The position numbers were made by a program, and so were the translations under genes. Below are positions 7,620-15,397 of a DNA stretch of 17,411 nucleotides, in pieces. Source of the stretch: CAYZXT01 sp964482515 (GTDB lineage: Bacteria > Elusimicrobiota > Elusimicrobia > FEN-1173); contig CAYZXT010000050.1 of the NCBI GenBank assembly GCA_964482515.1, forward strand, positions 1 through 17,411, in the 5' to 3' direction. The notes under the pieces were generated by a model. It saw nothing but the letters and a program-made list of their open reading frames with translations, did no database searches and was not told where the DNA came from. Every line of letters starts with the position of its first letter. Position 1 is the stretch's first letter.

Positions 7620-8359
7620 TCAACGACGGCAGGAATAAGGATTTAACGGCCTGGAACAAGTCCTGGGAAAACGAATTGGTCCATGAAGGCGGGCCGGACG
7701 GTTGGCAGCTCATCGACCGAATCAAGATGGAGCGCCTCGTGAAACTGGTGCCGCCGCGCGGGCGCGTGTTGGAAATCGGCTGCGGATCGGCGCGCCTTTC
7801 GTCCTATTTCGCCGGGCGGGGATACGAGGTCGTCGGTCTGGATTATGCCTGGAACGCCCTCCTTCTGGCGCGCCGAAAGGCGGAGCCCATGGCTTTCGTC
7901 CAGGGGGACGCGTTCAGGCTTCCCTTCGCCGACGGAACTTTCGACGTGGTCCTGTCCACCGGCCTGCTGGAACACTTCGAGGACCCCGCTCCGATCGTTG
8001 GGGAGATGGCCCGGGTGCTCAAGCCGGGCGGATGTTTTTATTCCGACGTGGTGCCGCATAAGTTTTCCATCTTCCGGTTGACGAGTTACCGGAAGCCGCT
8101 GGAGATCGGCGGCGAACATGTCTTCGAAGGCGCCTATGGTCCATCCGACATCCGGCAATGGCTTGGCGCCTCCGGCCGGCTGGAAGATGTCCGGTTGCTG
8201 GGCGCCGGCGTCCTGCCGCCCTACGGGCTCACGCGGCGTCCGCCCTTTCGTCAGATCATTTTCGCCCTGAAGCCCTTTTGGACGTTTTTGGAGGGTGGTT
8301 TTCTGGGACGGGTTTTCGGGTGCTATTATTTCGTTTCGGCGCGGCGGAAACTTACATGA
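7616..8359 (+). CDS. Class I SAM-dependent methyltransferase (type 11)
   Basis: This 247-residue protein starts at the ATG of an ATGA overlap; upstream in-frame starts would read arginine-rich shadow sequence. An N-terminal WNKSWENELVHEGG cap precedes motif I, VLEIGCGSARLSSYFA (51-66), then VVGLDYAWNAL with the ribose-binding acidic residue. The QGDAFRLPFADGTFDVV stretch, the LLEHFEDP segment and VLKPGG complete the fold. The C-terminal 80 residues probably form the acceptor part. The pattern fits small-molecule or sugar methyltransferases. Lying between glycosyltransferase genes, it probably methylates a sugar in the polysaccharide or its lipid-linked precursor (inference). It differs clearly from the short methyltransferase at 2079, so the two are not recent duplicates. 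Confidence 0.88.
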   Translation: MINDGRNKDLTAWNKSWENELVHEGGPDGWQLIDRIKMERLVKLVPPRGRVLEIGCGSARLSSYFAGRGYEVVGLDYAWNALLLARRKAEPMAFVQGDAFRLPFADGTFDVVLSTGLLEHFEDPAPIVGEMARVLKPGGCFYSDVVPHKFSIFRLTSYRKPLEIGGEHVFEGAYGPSDIRQWLGASGRLEDVRLLGAGVLPPYGLTRRPPFRQIIFALKPFWTFLEGGFLGRVFGCYYFVSARRKLT

Positions 8360-9459
8360 AAGTCGCGCTGATCCACGATTGGCTGACGGGCATGCGGGGA
8401 GGGGAAAAAGTCCTCGAGTGCCTGTGCGAGATGTTCCTGAAGTCGGATATTTTCACGCTCGTCCACGTCCCGGGGTCCGTTTCCAAGACGATTGAGTCGC
8501 ATAAAATCACATCCTCCGCTTTGCAGAGCTTCCCGTCGGTGGAAAAGCGGTACCGCCATTACCTCCCTTTCATGCCCTGGGCCATCGGGACCCTCGATCT
8601 GTCCGGCTATGACCTGGTCGTGTCGTCCAGCCATTGCGTGGCCAAGGGGGTCAAGGTGCCGGCGGGCGTGCCGCACATCTGTTATTCCCACACGCCGATG
8701 CGCTACGTGTGGGACCAGTTCCCCGATTATTTCGGCCCCGGGCGCGCTTCCTGGCCGGTCCGGGCGGCGATGTCGGTCCTGGCGCCGGCGTTGCGCCTGT
8801 GGGACGTCAAGACGGCCGCGGGGGTGACGCATTTCGTCGCCAATTCCGAGAACGTCCGCCGCCGCATCGCGCGTTTCTATGAACGGGAGGCGAAGGTGGT
8901 CTATCCGCCGGTGGAAACGGGCCTTTTCACGCTGAGCGACGCGCCTCCGGAGGATTTTTACTTGATCGTGTCGGCCTTCGCGCCTTACAAGCGCGTGGAC
9001 ATCGCGTTGGAGGCGTTCCGCCGGCTCAAGAAAAGACTCGTCGTCATTGGTTCCGGGCAGGAGGAAAAACGCCTGCGCGCGATGGCCGGGCCGCTCGTCG
9101 AGTTTAAAGGATGGACGTCGTCCGAGGAACTGAAAAGCCATTACTCCCGCTGCCGCGCCTTGATATTTCCGGGGGAGGAGGATTTCGGCATCGTCCCCGT
9201 GGAAGCCATGGCCGCCGGCAGGCCGGTGATCGCCTACGGGCGCGGCGGGGCCGCCGAGACAGTGTTGGACGGCGCCACGGGCGTTCTTTTCGAGTTTCAG
9301 ACCCCGGAATCGCTCATGGAAGCGGTGCTCGGGTTTGAAACCCTGTCTTTCGACCCGCAAACCATCCGCCGCCACGCTTTGCGTTTCGACCGGGCGCAAT
9401 TTTACGTGCGGTTCAGGGCCCTCCTCCAGGAATGGGGTTTAGCCGACTTCTCGACGTAA
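8356..9459 (+). CDS. GT4 family glycosyltransferase, WbaZ-like (probable mannosyltransferase)
   Basis: This 367-residue protein begins MKVALIHDWLTGMRGGEKVLE, the typical start of WbaZ-type GT4 enzymes. The ATG at 8356 lies in an ATGA overlap, and a longer upstream start would lack family sequence. Motifs are SSHCVAKGV (91-99), SHTPMRYVWDQF (111-122), ANSENVRRRIARFY (172-185), VVYPPVET (191-198), then SAFAPYKRVDIALEAF and FPGEEDFGIVPVEAMAAGRPVIAYGRGG with the E-x7-E pair E275 and E283. Characterised relatives include the mannosyltransferase WbaZ of O-antigen clusters, which fits a GDP-mannose donor. It is the last gene of the overlapping run; a 45-base gap with a promoter follows. Confidence 0.92.
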   Translation: MKVALIHDWLTGMRGGEKVLECLCEMFLKSDIFTLVHVPGSVSKTIESHKITSSALQSFPSVEKRYRHYLPFMPWAIGTLDLSGYDLVVSSSHCVAKGVKVPAGVPHICYSHTPMRYVWDQFPDYFGPGRASWPVRAAMSVLAPALRLWDVKTAAGVTHFVANSENVRRRIARFYEREAKVVYPPVETGLFTLSDAPPEDFYLIVSAFAPYKRVDIALEAFRRLKKRLVVIGSGQEEKRLRAMAGPLVEFKGWTSSEELKSHYSRCRALIFPGEEDFGIVPVEAMAAGRPVIAYGRGGAAETVLDGATGVLFEFQTPESLMEAVLGFETLSFDPQTIRRHALRFDRAQFYVRFRALLQEWGLADFST

Positions 9460-9467
9460 ATCATTCC

Positions 9468-9496
9468 TTGATTTAAAGGTCGCGATCGAATAAAAT
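9468..9496 (+). promoter_or_regulatory. Sigma70-like promoter for the second polysaccharide unit, probably giving a leaderless transcript
   Basis: TTGATT (9468-9473) and TAAAAT (9491-9496) are separated by exactly 17 bases, each one or two changes from consensus. They sit in the only clear gap between polysaccharide genes. Transcription would start near 9503-9505, at or just before the ATG at 9505. No Shine-Dalgarno sequence precedes that ATG (AAATTTCTGCTT), which agrees with a leaderless or near-leaderless mRNA. Prediction only. Confidence 0.55.
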
Positions 9497-9504
9497 TTCT
9501 GCTT

Positions 9505-10902
9505 ATGGGAAAGATCATTTTTACGGACATAAAAACCCGCCGCATACTGTACCGAACCGTCTTGTTCATGGGAGACGCCTTCTGCGTGGCCATGGCTTTG
9601 CGGTTGTCGTTTGTGACGCGTTTTCACTTTGAACCGTTCATAGAAATATTTCCCATCGTCAAAGGCCTGCCGAACCCCGTCATCTATTTCCCTTTGCAAG
9701 GGACGGCTTTGGGCGTTTGGATGATGGTTTTCTGGGTCATGGGATTTTATCAGCGCATCAACCTCGACATCCTGGATGAGGTCATACGCATCGTCCGGGG
9801 CGTATTCGTCGGTTGGATCATCGTGCTGGCCGCCACTTTCCTGTATCGCGGGGTGGAGTACTCCCGGCTAGTGATGTTGTTGAGCGGCATTTATGCCAGT
9901 TTGTTCGTTTTTGTTTTCCGCGAAGTGATGAAATGGTTGTACGACCGGGGCGCGGCCAAGTGGTGGGAGCCCCATACCGTCTTGATCCTCGGGAGCGGGC
10001 GGATGTCCCGGTCCATCCAGCGGGTCTTGAGCTGGCACAGGGAGATTTCGCTCGTTCACAAGAGCACCCGCGACCCGCACCAGTTACGGCAATTCCTGCG
10101 GGAAACCCCGATCCGCGAAGTGTTCGTGGCGGAACCGGATTTGGATCACATGACGTTGGTGGCGATGTCGGACGTTTGCGACGAGTTTGACGTTCCTTTC
10201 AAGATCGTTCCCGACGTTTTGGAACTGCGCATGGGCGAGGTCATTTTCGACGACTCACTCGGCCTGCCGACTTTCCGGGTGAAGCCCGTATCCCTGCACG
10301 GCTGGACCTATTTTTACAAACGGTTGTTCGACGTGGTCTTTTCGACGCTTTTGCTGTCGTTCACCATCGTCCCTTTCATCTTCATGTCGATCCTCATCTG
10401 GATCGATTCCGACGGCCCGGTTTTCTTCCGCCAGCCCCGCATGGGCCATAAGCGCCGCGTGTTTCCCTTCTTCAAGTTCCGGACGATGGTGGCCAACGCG
10501 GATGTTTACCTGGAATTGTTGAAGAAGAAAAGCGAGCGCTCCGGACCGGTTTTTAAAATGAAGGACGATCCGCGCGTGACGCGCATCGGCAAGTGGATGC
10601 GGAAGTTCAGCTTGGACGAAGTGCCTCAGATCATCAACGTGCTGCAGGGGCAGATGAGCCTGGTCGGGCCGCGGCCCCAGGTTTTGTGGGAAGCGTCCGC
10701 CTACGACGAATGGGCCAAGAAGCGGCTGAACGTCCTTCCGGGCATCACGGGGCTGTGGCAGGTCAGCGGGCGCGCGCAGTTGTCCTATGAGCAGATGATC
10801 GATTTGGATGTCTATTATATCGAGCATTGGTCTCCCGGTTTGGACTTGCGGATACTGTTGAAGACCATCCCGACGATCTTGATGAGCAAAGGAGCTTACT
10901 GA
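9505..10902 (+). CDS. Undecaprenyl-phosphate sugar-1-phosphate transferase (polyprenyl glycosylphosphotransferase, WbaP/WcaJ-like)
   Basis: This 465-residue inner membrane enzyme transfers a sugar-1-phosphate from a UDP-sugar to undecaprenyl phosphate and so starts each repeat unit. The N-terminal half has about four membrane helices (about 17-35, 65-82, 98-115, 120-138), then a soluble Rossmann-like domain with ILGSGRMSRSIQRVL (151-165). The catalytic domain follows: a re-entrant helix after YKRLFDVVFS (281-290), FFRQPRMGHK, FFKFRTM (342-348), the catalytic Asp-Glu pair in FSLDEVPQ (D371, E372), SLVGPRP and LPGITGLWQVSGR. The domain order matches the large PHPT type (as in WcaJ, PssY and WbaP) rather than the short PglC type. 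Likely first sugars are glucose or galactose, but the specificity is not readable. It is the first gene after the intercistronic promoter and has no ribosome binding site. Confidence 0.95.
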   Translation: MGKIIFTDIKTRRILYRTVLFMGDAFCVAMALRLSFVTRFHFEPFIEIFPIVKGLPNPVIYFPLQGTALGVWMMVFWVMGFYQRINLDILDEVIRIVRGVFVGWIIVLAATFLYRGVEYSRLVMLLSGIYASLFVFVFREVMKWLYDRGAAKWWEPHTVLILGSGRMSRSIQRVLSWHREISLVHKSTRDPHQLRQFLRETPIREVFVAEPDLDHMTLVAMSDVCDEFDVPFKIVPDVLELRMGEVIFDDSLGLPTFRVKPVSLHGWTYFYKRLFDVVFSTLLLSFTIVPFIFMSILIWIDSDGPVFFRQPRMGHKRRVFPFFKFRTMVANADVYLELLKKKSERSGPVFKMKDDPRVTRIGKWMRKFSLDEVPQIINVLQGQMSLVGPRPQVLWEASAYDEWAKKRLNVLPGITGLWQVSGRAQLSYEQMIDLDVYYIEHWSPGLDLRILLKTIPTILMSKGAY

Positions 10903-10904
10903 TA

Positions 10905-11828
10905 ATGAAAATTCTGGTTACCGGCGGAGCCGGTTTCATCGGTTCGCACATCGTGGACGCCTATATCTCCCTCGGCCACCGGGTCACGGTCCTGGATAAT
11001 TTTTCGTCCGGACGGAAAGCGAACTTGAACCGCAAGGCCGTCGTCGTCAAAGGGGACGTCCAAGCGCCCACTCTGAAGGCGCTCTTCGCGCGCTCCAAGT
11101 TCGACGTCGTGAACCACCACGCCGCGCAGATCGACGTCCGCAAGTCCGTCACCGATCCCGCTTTCGACGCCCGCGTCAACATTCTGGGTCTTTTAAATAT
11201 TTTGGAGTTGAGCCGCGCCACCGGCGTCAAGAAGATCATTTTCTCCTCTTCCGGCGGGACCTATTACGGCGAATGCACTCGGCCGGGGCGGGAGACGGAT
11301 TTCCCGCGGCCATTGTCGCCCTACGGGATCACGAAGATGGCGAGCGAATATTACATCCGCGCCTACCACGCTTTGCACGGGTTGAACTTCACCATCCTGC
11401 GTTACGGCAACGTCTACGGTCCGCGTCAGGACCCGCACGGCGAAGCCGGCGTTGTGGCGATTTTCAGCCAGCGCATGCTCGCCGAAGAGCCGCTCACCAT
11501 TTTCGGCGACGGCCGCCAGCAGCGCGACTACGTTTTCGTCAAGGATGTGGCGCAGGCGAGCGTGCTGGCCCTGAAACGCGGCCATAACGACGTGTTCAAC
11601 ATCGGCACGCAGAAAGCGTCCAGCGTCAACGACCTCTTCCGGGAGATGAAGCGCATCACAGGCTACGAGCATAAGCCCATCTACAAACCCGCCCGCCCCG
11701 GCGAGCTCATCCGAAGCTGCGTGGACATCGGCAAGACCAGACGCGTCCTGGGTTGGCGTCCGCGCTTCACCCTGGCGCAGGGGCTCAAGGACACCATCGA
11801 CTTTTTCCGCGGCAGGGAGCGGCCGTGA
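10905..11828 (+). CDS. NAD-dependent epimerase/dehydratase, UDP-glucose 4-epimerase-like
   Basis: This 307-residue extended SDR protein starts MKILVTGGAGFIGSHIVD (G7, G10, G13). Other motifs are DNFSSGRKANL, HHAAQIDVRKSV, the catalytic FSSSGGTYYGE (S114-S116 region), and the Y140-x3-K144 pair. RYGNVYGPRQDPHGEAGVVAIF and GDGRQQRDYVFVKDV are typical of GalE and UDP-sugar 4-epimerases. The C-terminus has RPGELIRSCVDIGKTRRVLGW, the usual substrate-closing segment. The start at 10905 is chosen because the Rossmann strand begins there and AAAGGAG (10888-10894) lies ten bases upstream; a longer start would overlap the previous gene without family sequence. It probably supplies UDP-galactose or another 4-epimer for the polysaccharide. 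A decarboxylase or reductase of the same fold is less likely. Confidence 0.88.
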   Translation: MKILVTGGAGFIGSHIVDAYISLGHRVTVLDNFSSGRKANLNRKAVVVKGDVQAPTLKALFARSKFDVVNHHAAQIDVRKSVTDPAFDARVNILGLLNILELSRATGVKKIIFSSSGGTYYGECTRPGRETDFPRPLSPYGITKMASEYYIRAYHALHGLNFTILRYGNVYGPRQDPHGEAGVVAIFSQRMLAEEPLTIFGDGRQQRDYVFVKDVAQASVLALKRGHNDVFNIGTQKASSVNDLFREMKRITGYEHKPIYKPARPGELIRSCVDIGKTRRVLGWRPRFTLAQGLKDTIDFFRGRERP

Positions 11829-12916
11829 AAGCGCTCATCCTTTTAGGCGGGTTGGGCACGCGGCTGCGGCCCTTCACCCTCGAAAAGCCCAAGCCGCTCC
11901 TGCCGGTGCTGAACAAACCCTTCTTTTCCTATCAGTTGGGCCAGTTGAAGAAGTTCGGCGTGCGCGACGTAATCCTGGCACTCGGGTATCAAGCCGCCCA
12001 TTTCCGCCGGCACCTGGGCGACGGACGTAAGTGGGGCATGCGGTTCGTTTATTCGCAGGAAAAAAATCCCCTGGGCACGGGCGGCGCCATCCGCAAGGCT
12101 TATGGCCATTTGACGGGGGGGACGTTCATCTTGAACGGCGACGTGTTGTGCAATATCGATTTGGGGAAGTTGCTGGACGCGCACAAGAAGAAAAAAGCCG
12201 ACGGAACTCTGGCCCTGGTGGCGGTGAAGGACCCGAGCGCGTATGGGTTGATCGAAACCGACCGGTCCGGGCGAATCCGTAAGTTCATCGAGAAGCCATC
12301 ACCCGAGGAGATGACCGTCAATACCATCAACGCGGGTTTTTATTTCTTCGAACTTCCCGTCATGCGCTTCATCCCGGAAAACCAGCCGGTCTCCATTGAG
12401 CGTGATGTGTTCCCCAAACTCCTGAAAAACGGTTACACTCTTGGCGGTTACCTCCACCAGGGATATTGGTCGGATATAGGCACGCTGAAGTCCTATTGGG
12501 AAACCCACATGGACCTTATGGACCAATTTGAGTCCGAGCCGCCGGCGGGCGTCAAGAGGGTGCGGGAAAACCTATGGGCCGGCAGGGGCGCCAAGCTGCA
12601 TAACGCCATCAAGGTCCAGGGGACCGTTTTGCTGGGCGACCGCTGCCGCGTGTCCGCCAACGTGGTCTTCCGCGGGCGGGTCTGCGTGGGCGCGCGCTGC
12701 GTCATCGGAGAGAACGTCCATCTGACGGACTGCGTTGTGCAGGACGGCACGGTGATCGACCACGACGCGCAGTTGGAGAATTGCCTGGTGGGCGAGCGCT
12801 GCGTCATCGGCGACAACTGCCACGTCGGACCCAACGAAGTCCTGGCCAACAGGTCGGTGTTGAATTCCTATTCGCGACAGGTGGCGGGTTTGGTCCGCCC
12901 GCCGGACAGCAACTAG
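11825..12916 (+). CDS. NDP-sugar pyrophosphorylase, probable mannose-1-phosphate guanylyltransferase with C-terminal hexapeptide helix
   Basis: This 363-residue protein starts with GTG in a GTGA overlap with the epimerase stop; the signature begins at once (LGGLGTRLRPFT, 7-18, then KPKPLLPVLNKP). An NPLGTGGAIR segment, the metal/nucleotide Asp in LNGD (D106), FIEKP (154-158), NAGFYFFE and YWSDIGT (214-220) complete the nucleotidyltransferase domain. Residues about 250-345 are imperfect hexapeptide repeats that should form a left-handed beta-helix. The layout resembles GMPPB-type GDP-mannose pyrophosphorylases, which make GDP-mannose from mannose-1-phosphate and GTP. Glucose-1-phosphate uridylyl- or thymidylyltransferase activity cannot be ruled out. 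It is adjacent to a phosphomannomutase, which supports the GDP-mannose role. Confidence 0.85.
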   Translation: MKALILLGGLGTRLRPFTLEKPKPLLPVLNKPFFSYQLGQLKKFGVRDVILALGYQAAHFRRHLGDGRKWGMRFVYSQEKNPLGTGGAIRKAYGHLTGGTFILNGDVLCNIDLGKLLDAHKKKKADGTLALVAVKDPSAYGLIETDRSGRIRKFIEKPSPEEMTVNTINAGFYFFELPVMRFIPENQPVSIERDVFPKLLKNGYTLGGYLHQGYWSDIGTLKSYWETHMDLMDQFESEPPAGVKRVRENLWAGRGAKLHNAIKVQGTVLLGDRCRVSANVVFRGRVCVGARCVIGENVHLTDCVVQDGTVIDHDAQLENCLVGERCVIGDNCHVGPNEVLANRSVLNSYSRQVAGLVRPPDSN

Positions 12917-12934
12917 AATTTTCGGAGCCTTTTC

Positions 12935-14329
12935 ATGAGCGAGATCACTTTCGGAACGGACGGCTGGCGCGCCCTCATAGCGGAGGAGTTTACCTACGCG
13001 AACGTCCGCCGTGTGGCCGAGTCCCTCGGCCGGCTCCTGCCGGAGAAGTCCCCGGTCGTCATCGGTTACGATCACCGCTTCCACTCGGAAAATTTCGCCC
13101 GGCAGGCCGGGGCGGTGCTCGCCTCCCAAAAGCACAGGATAACGCTCCTGTCCCACGCCACCACGTCGCCCGCTCTGTCCTTCAGCGTCCGGCAGCTCCG
13201 CGCGCGCGTCGGCGTCATGATCACGGCCAGCCACAATCCGCCCCTGTTCAACGGGTTCAAGGTGAAGGCCGCCGAAGGCTGCTCCGCCGATCCGGAGTTC
13301 ACCAAGATGATCCAGGATTCCCTCCAGACCGAAGTCCCGGCCGTTTCGCTGGATTTCCCGTCCAAGCCCTATTCGCCCGACGACGCATACACGAAGTTCA
13401 TGTACTCGAAGCTGGACAAAAAGCTCTGGAAAAAAGTCCCGCAAAAAGTCGTGGCCGACGGCATGTACGGCTACGGAGGCATCCTTTGGCAGAAGATTTA
13501 TAAGGACCTGAAGATCAAAGGTTCGGTGATCCGCGCGAACCGCGACCCGCTCTTCGGCGGGGTTTCGCCCGAGCCGATCGAGGTGAACCTGGCCGCGCTG
13601 TCGCAGGCCGTTTTGAAGGAAAAGGCGGCGCTCGGCCTGTCGGTGGACGGGGACGCGGACCGCCTCGGCGCCGTGGACGAGAAGGGCGTTTATCTGTCGC
13701 CGCACCAGATTTTTCCGCTGCTCCTGCTGCACCTGATCGAGAACCGGAGGCTGAAGGGGAAAGTGGTGCAGGCGTTCTCGCTGGGATACGTTTCCCAGCG
13801 CATCGCCCAGCACTTCGGGATCGAGATGACGGTGGTCCCCATCGGCTTCAAGCATGTGGTACAGGAGATGATGCAGTCGAAGGTTCTTCTGGGCGGCGAG
13901 GAATCCGGCGGATACGGCGTCGGCACCTGGGCGCCCGAGCGCGACGGTTTGCTTTCCGGTCTCCTGCTTCTGGAAATGGTCCTGGCGCGGGGAAAGCCGC
14001 TGTCCGCCATCCGGAAAGAAATGGAATCCCGGTTCGGCGTTTCCGTCTTTCTCCGGAATGATTTTCACCTGAAGGCGCCGATCACGGATAAGGACAAATG
14101 GACGGAATCCCTTAAAGCGAGGATCCCCCACAAAATCGGCGACACGGCGGTCCGCGAGGTCAACGCTTTGGACGGGTTAAAGATCATCATGTCGGACGAT
14201 TCCTGGGTCCTCATGCGGCCCAGTGGCACGGAGCCGCTGCTTCGGACCTACGCCGAGGCGCCGACCGCGGAAAAAACCCGCCGGCTTTTAGCGAAGGCGC
14301 AGGAAATTGCTACAATGAGGGCCTCTTAA
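12935..14329 (+). CDS. Phosphomannomutase/phosphoglucomutase (alpha-D-phosphohexomutase)
   Basis: This 464-residue four-domain phosphohexomutase interconverts hexose 6- and 1-phosphates. It starts with FGTDGWRA (6-13). The phosphoserine loop is TASHNP (97-102, S99), the metal-binding loop DGDADR (238-243), the sugar-binding loop GGEESGGYG, and the phosphate-binding loop RPSGTEP (428-434, S430). All catalytic segments are intact, so the protein should be active. In this setting it most likely makes mannose-1-phosphate for the neighbouring guanylyltransferase (a ManB/CpsG role), though many relatives also use glucose phosphate. GGAG at 12924-12927 sits seven bases before the ATG. A TAGAAT overlaps the previous stop codon with a weak TTGGTC 18 bases upstream; this could be a secondary promoter, but the match is poor. 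Confidence 0.93.
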   Translation: MSEITFGTDGWRALIAEEFTYANVRRVAESLGRLLPEKSPVVIGYDHRFHSENFARQAGAVLASQKHRITLLSHATTSPALSFSVRQLRARVGVMITASHNPPLFNGFKVKAAEGCSADPEFTKMIQDSLQTEVPAVSLDFPSKPYSPDDAYTKFMYSKLDKKLWKKVPQKVVADGMYGYGGILWQKIYKDLKIKGSVIRANRDPLFGGVSPEPIEVNLAALSQAVLKEKAALGLSVDGDADRLGAVDEKGVYLSPHQIFPLLLLHLIENRRLKGKVVQAFSLGYVSQRIAQHFGIEMTVVPIGFKHVVQEMMQSKVLLGGEESGGYGVGTWAPERDGLLSGLLLLEMVLARGKPLSAIRKEMESRFGVSVFLRNDFHLKAPITDKDKWTESLKARIPHKIGDTAVREVNALDGLKIIMSDDSWVLMRPSGTEPLLRTYAEAPTAEKTRRLLAKAQEIATMRAS

Positions 14330-15397
14330 ATGAGTTCTTTGACCGGCATGCGCGCCATGATGATGGCCGCCGGCGAGGGCACCCGTCTTCGTCCGCTCAC
14401 CTATTCCTATCCGAAGCCGATGGTGCCCGTCCTGAACAAGCCCGTGATGGAACATGCGCTGGAAAACGCGGCCAGCCACGGCCTGCGCGACATCGCGGTG
14501 AACCTTTATCACAGGGCCGACCGCGTGCAGCGTTATTTCGGCGACGGGTCCGCCTGGGGCCTTAATCTAAAGTATTCCATCGAAACCCGCCTGATGGGGA
14601 CCGCGGGCGGCGTCAAGAAGATGGAGAAATACCTGAACGGCGGCACGTTCCTCATCCTTTCGGGCGACGGCTTGAGCGAGATCGATCTGACGGCGGCCGT
14701 GGAGTTCCACCGGCGGAAAAAATCCTTCGCCACCATGGTGTTGAAGCGCGTGTCCTCCAAATTTGAATACGGCGTCACCTTGACGGATACCGGCGGCCGC
14801 ATCAAAAAGTTCATCGAAAAGCCTTCCTGGTCCGACGTGTTCGCCGACACCGTGAACACGGGCGTCTATATCTTCGAGCCGGGAATTTTTAAGTATATTC
14901 CCTGCGGAATTCCCTACGATTTCGGCAAACAGGTGTGGCCCGCGCTTTTCAAGGCGCGCCTGCCGATCTTCGGGTATATTTCCGACGATTATTGGTGCGA
15001 CATCGGGAATTTGAACGAATACCGGCGGGGCCAGCGCGACGCCCTTTCCGGGATCATGCAGAACGTGCGGCCCAAGGGCCGCGAACTGCGGCCCGGCGTA
15101 TGGGTCGAGGACGGAAGCGTCATCCACCCGTTGGCCCGCGTCACGGCGCCCTGCGTGATCGGCGCGAACGTCCACATCGCGGCCCAGGCCCAGGTCGGGC
15201 CCATGACCGTACTGGGGGACGGCGTCAAGATCGCCCGGGGCTGCATCGTGCAGGAATCGATTTTATGGAACCGGGTCAATCTGGAACCGAACGTGCGGCT
15301 GTATGATTTGATCGTTGGAAACGACGTTACGATTTCGCGGGGAACGATTTTTTGCGGCGGCGTCTGCATGGCGCCGGATGATATTCCCAACCTTTAG
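14330..15397 (+). CDS. NDP-sugar pyrophosphorylase with C-terminal hexapeptide repeats (second copy; ManC-like type of GT-PMM fusions)
   Basis: This 355-residue protein carries the pyrophosphorylase signature AAGEGTRLRPLTYSYPKP (13-30), MGTAGGVKKM (89-98), LSGDG (110-114), FIEKPSWSDVFADTVNTGVY (161-180) and YWCDIGN (211-217), then imperfect hexapeptide repeats from about 245 to 345. The SGDG, EKPSxSxVFxDTVNTGxY and GYxxxxYWCDxG pattern matches the N-terminal part of long bacterial mannose-1-phosphate guanylyltransferases that are fused to a mutase-like domain. Here that domain is missing and a free mutase lies directly upstream. It differs from the other pyrophosphorylase at 11825, so it may use another sugar phosphate or be a regulatory partner. 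The ATG directly follows the mutase stop; GAGGG at 14317-14321 serves as ribosome binding site. Confidence 0.87.
   Translation: MSSLTGMRAMMMAAGEGTRLRPLTYSYPKPMVPVLNKPVMEHALENAASHGLRDIAVNLYHRADRVQRYFGDGSAWGLNLKYSIETRLMGTAGGVKKMEKYLNGGTFLILSGDGLSEIDLTAAVEFHRRKKSFATMVLKRVSSKFEYGVTLTDTGGRIKKFIEKPSWSDVFADTVNTGVYIFEPGIFKYIPCGIPYDFGKQVWPALFKARLPIFGYISDDYWCDIGNLNEYRRGQRDALSGIMQNVRPKGRELRPGVWVEDGSVIHPLARVTAPCVIGANVHIAAQAQVGPMTVLGDGVKIARGCIVQESILWNRVNLEPNVRLYDLIVGNDVTISRGTIFCGGVCMAPDDIPNL

Noticed and set aside
12572..14131. A 519-codon open frame on the - strand opposite the mutase gene.
   Set aside because: It is antisense to a clear phosphohexomutase with all catalytic loops intact; its translation is charged, low in structure signal and unrecognised.
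14308..14316. Extended -10-like TGCTACAAT before the second pyrophosphorylase.
   Set aside because: It lies within the mutase coding end with no good -35 box, and transcription from it would start after the GAGGG ribosome binding site at 14317-14321.
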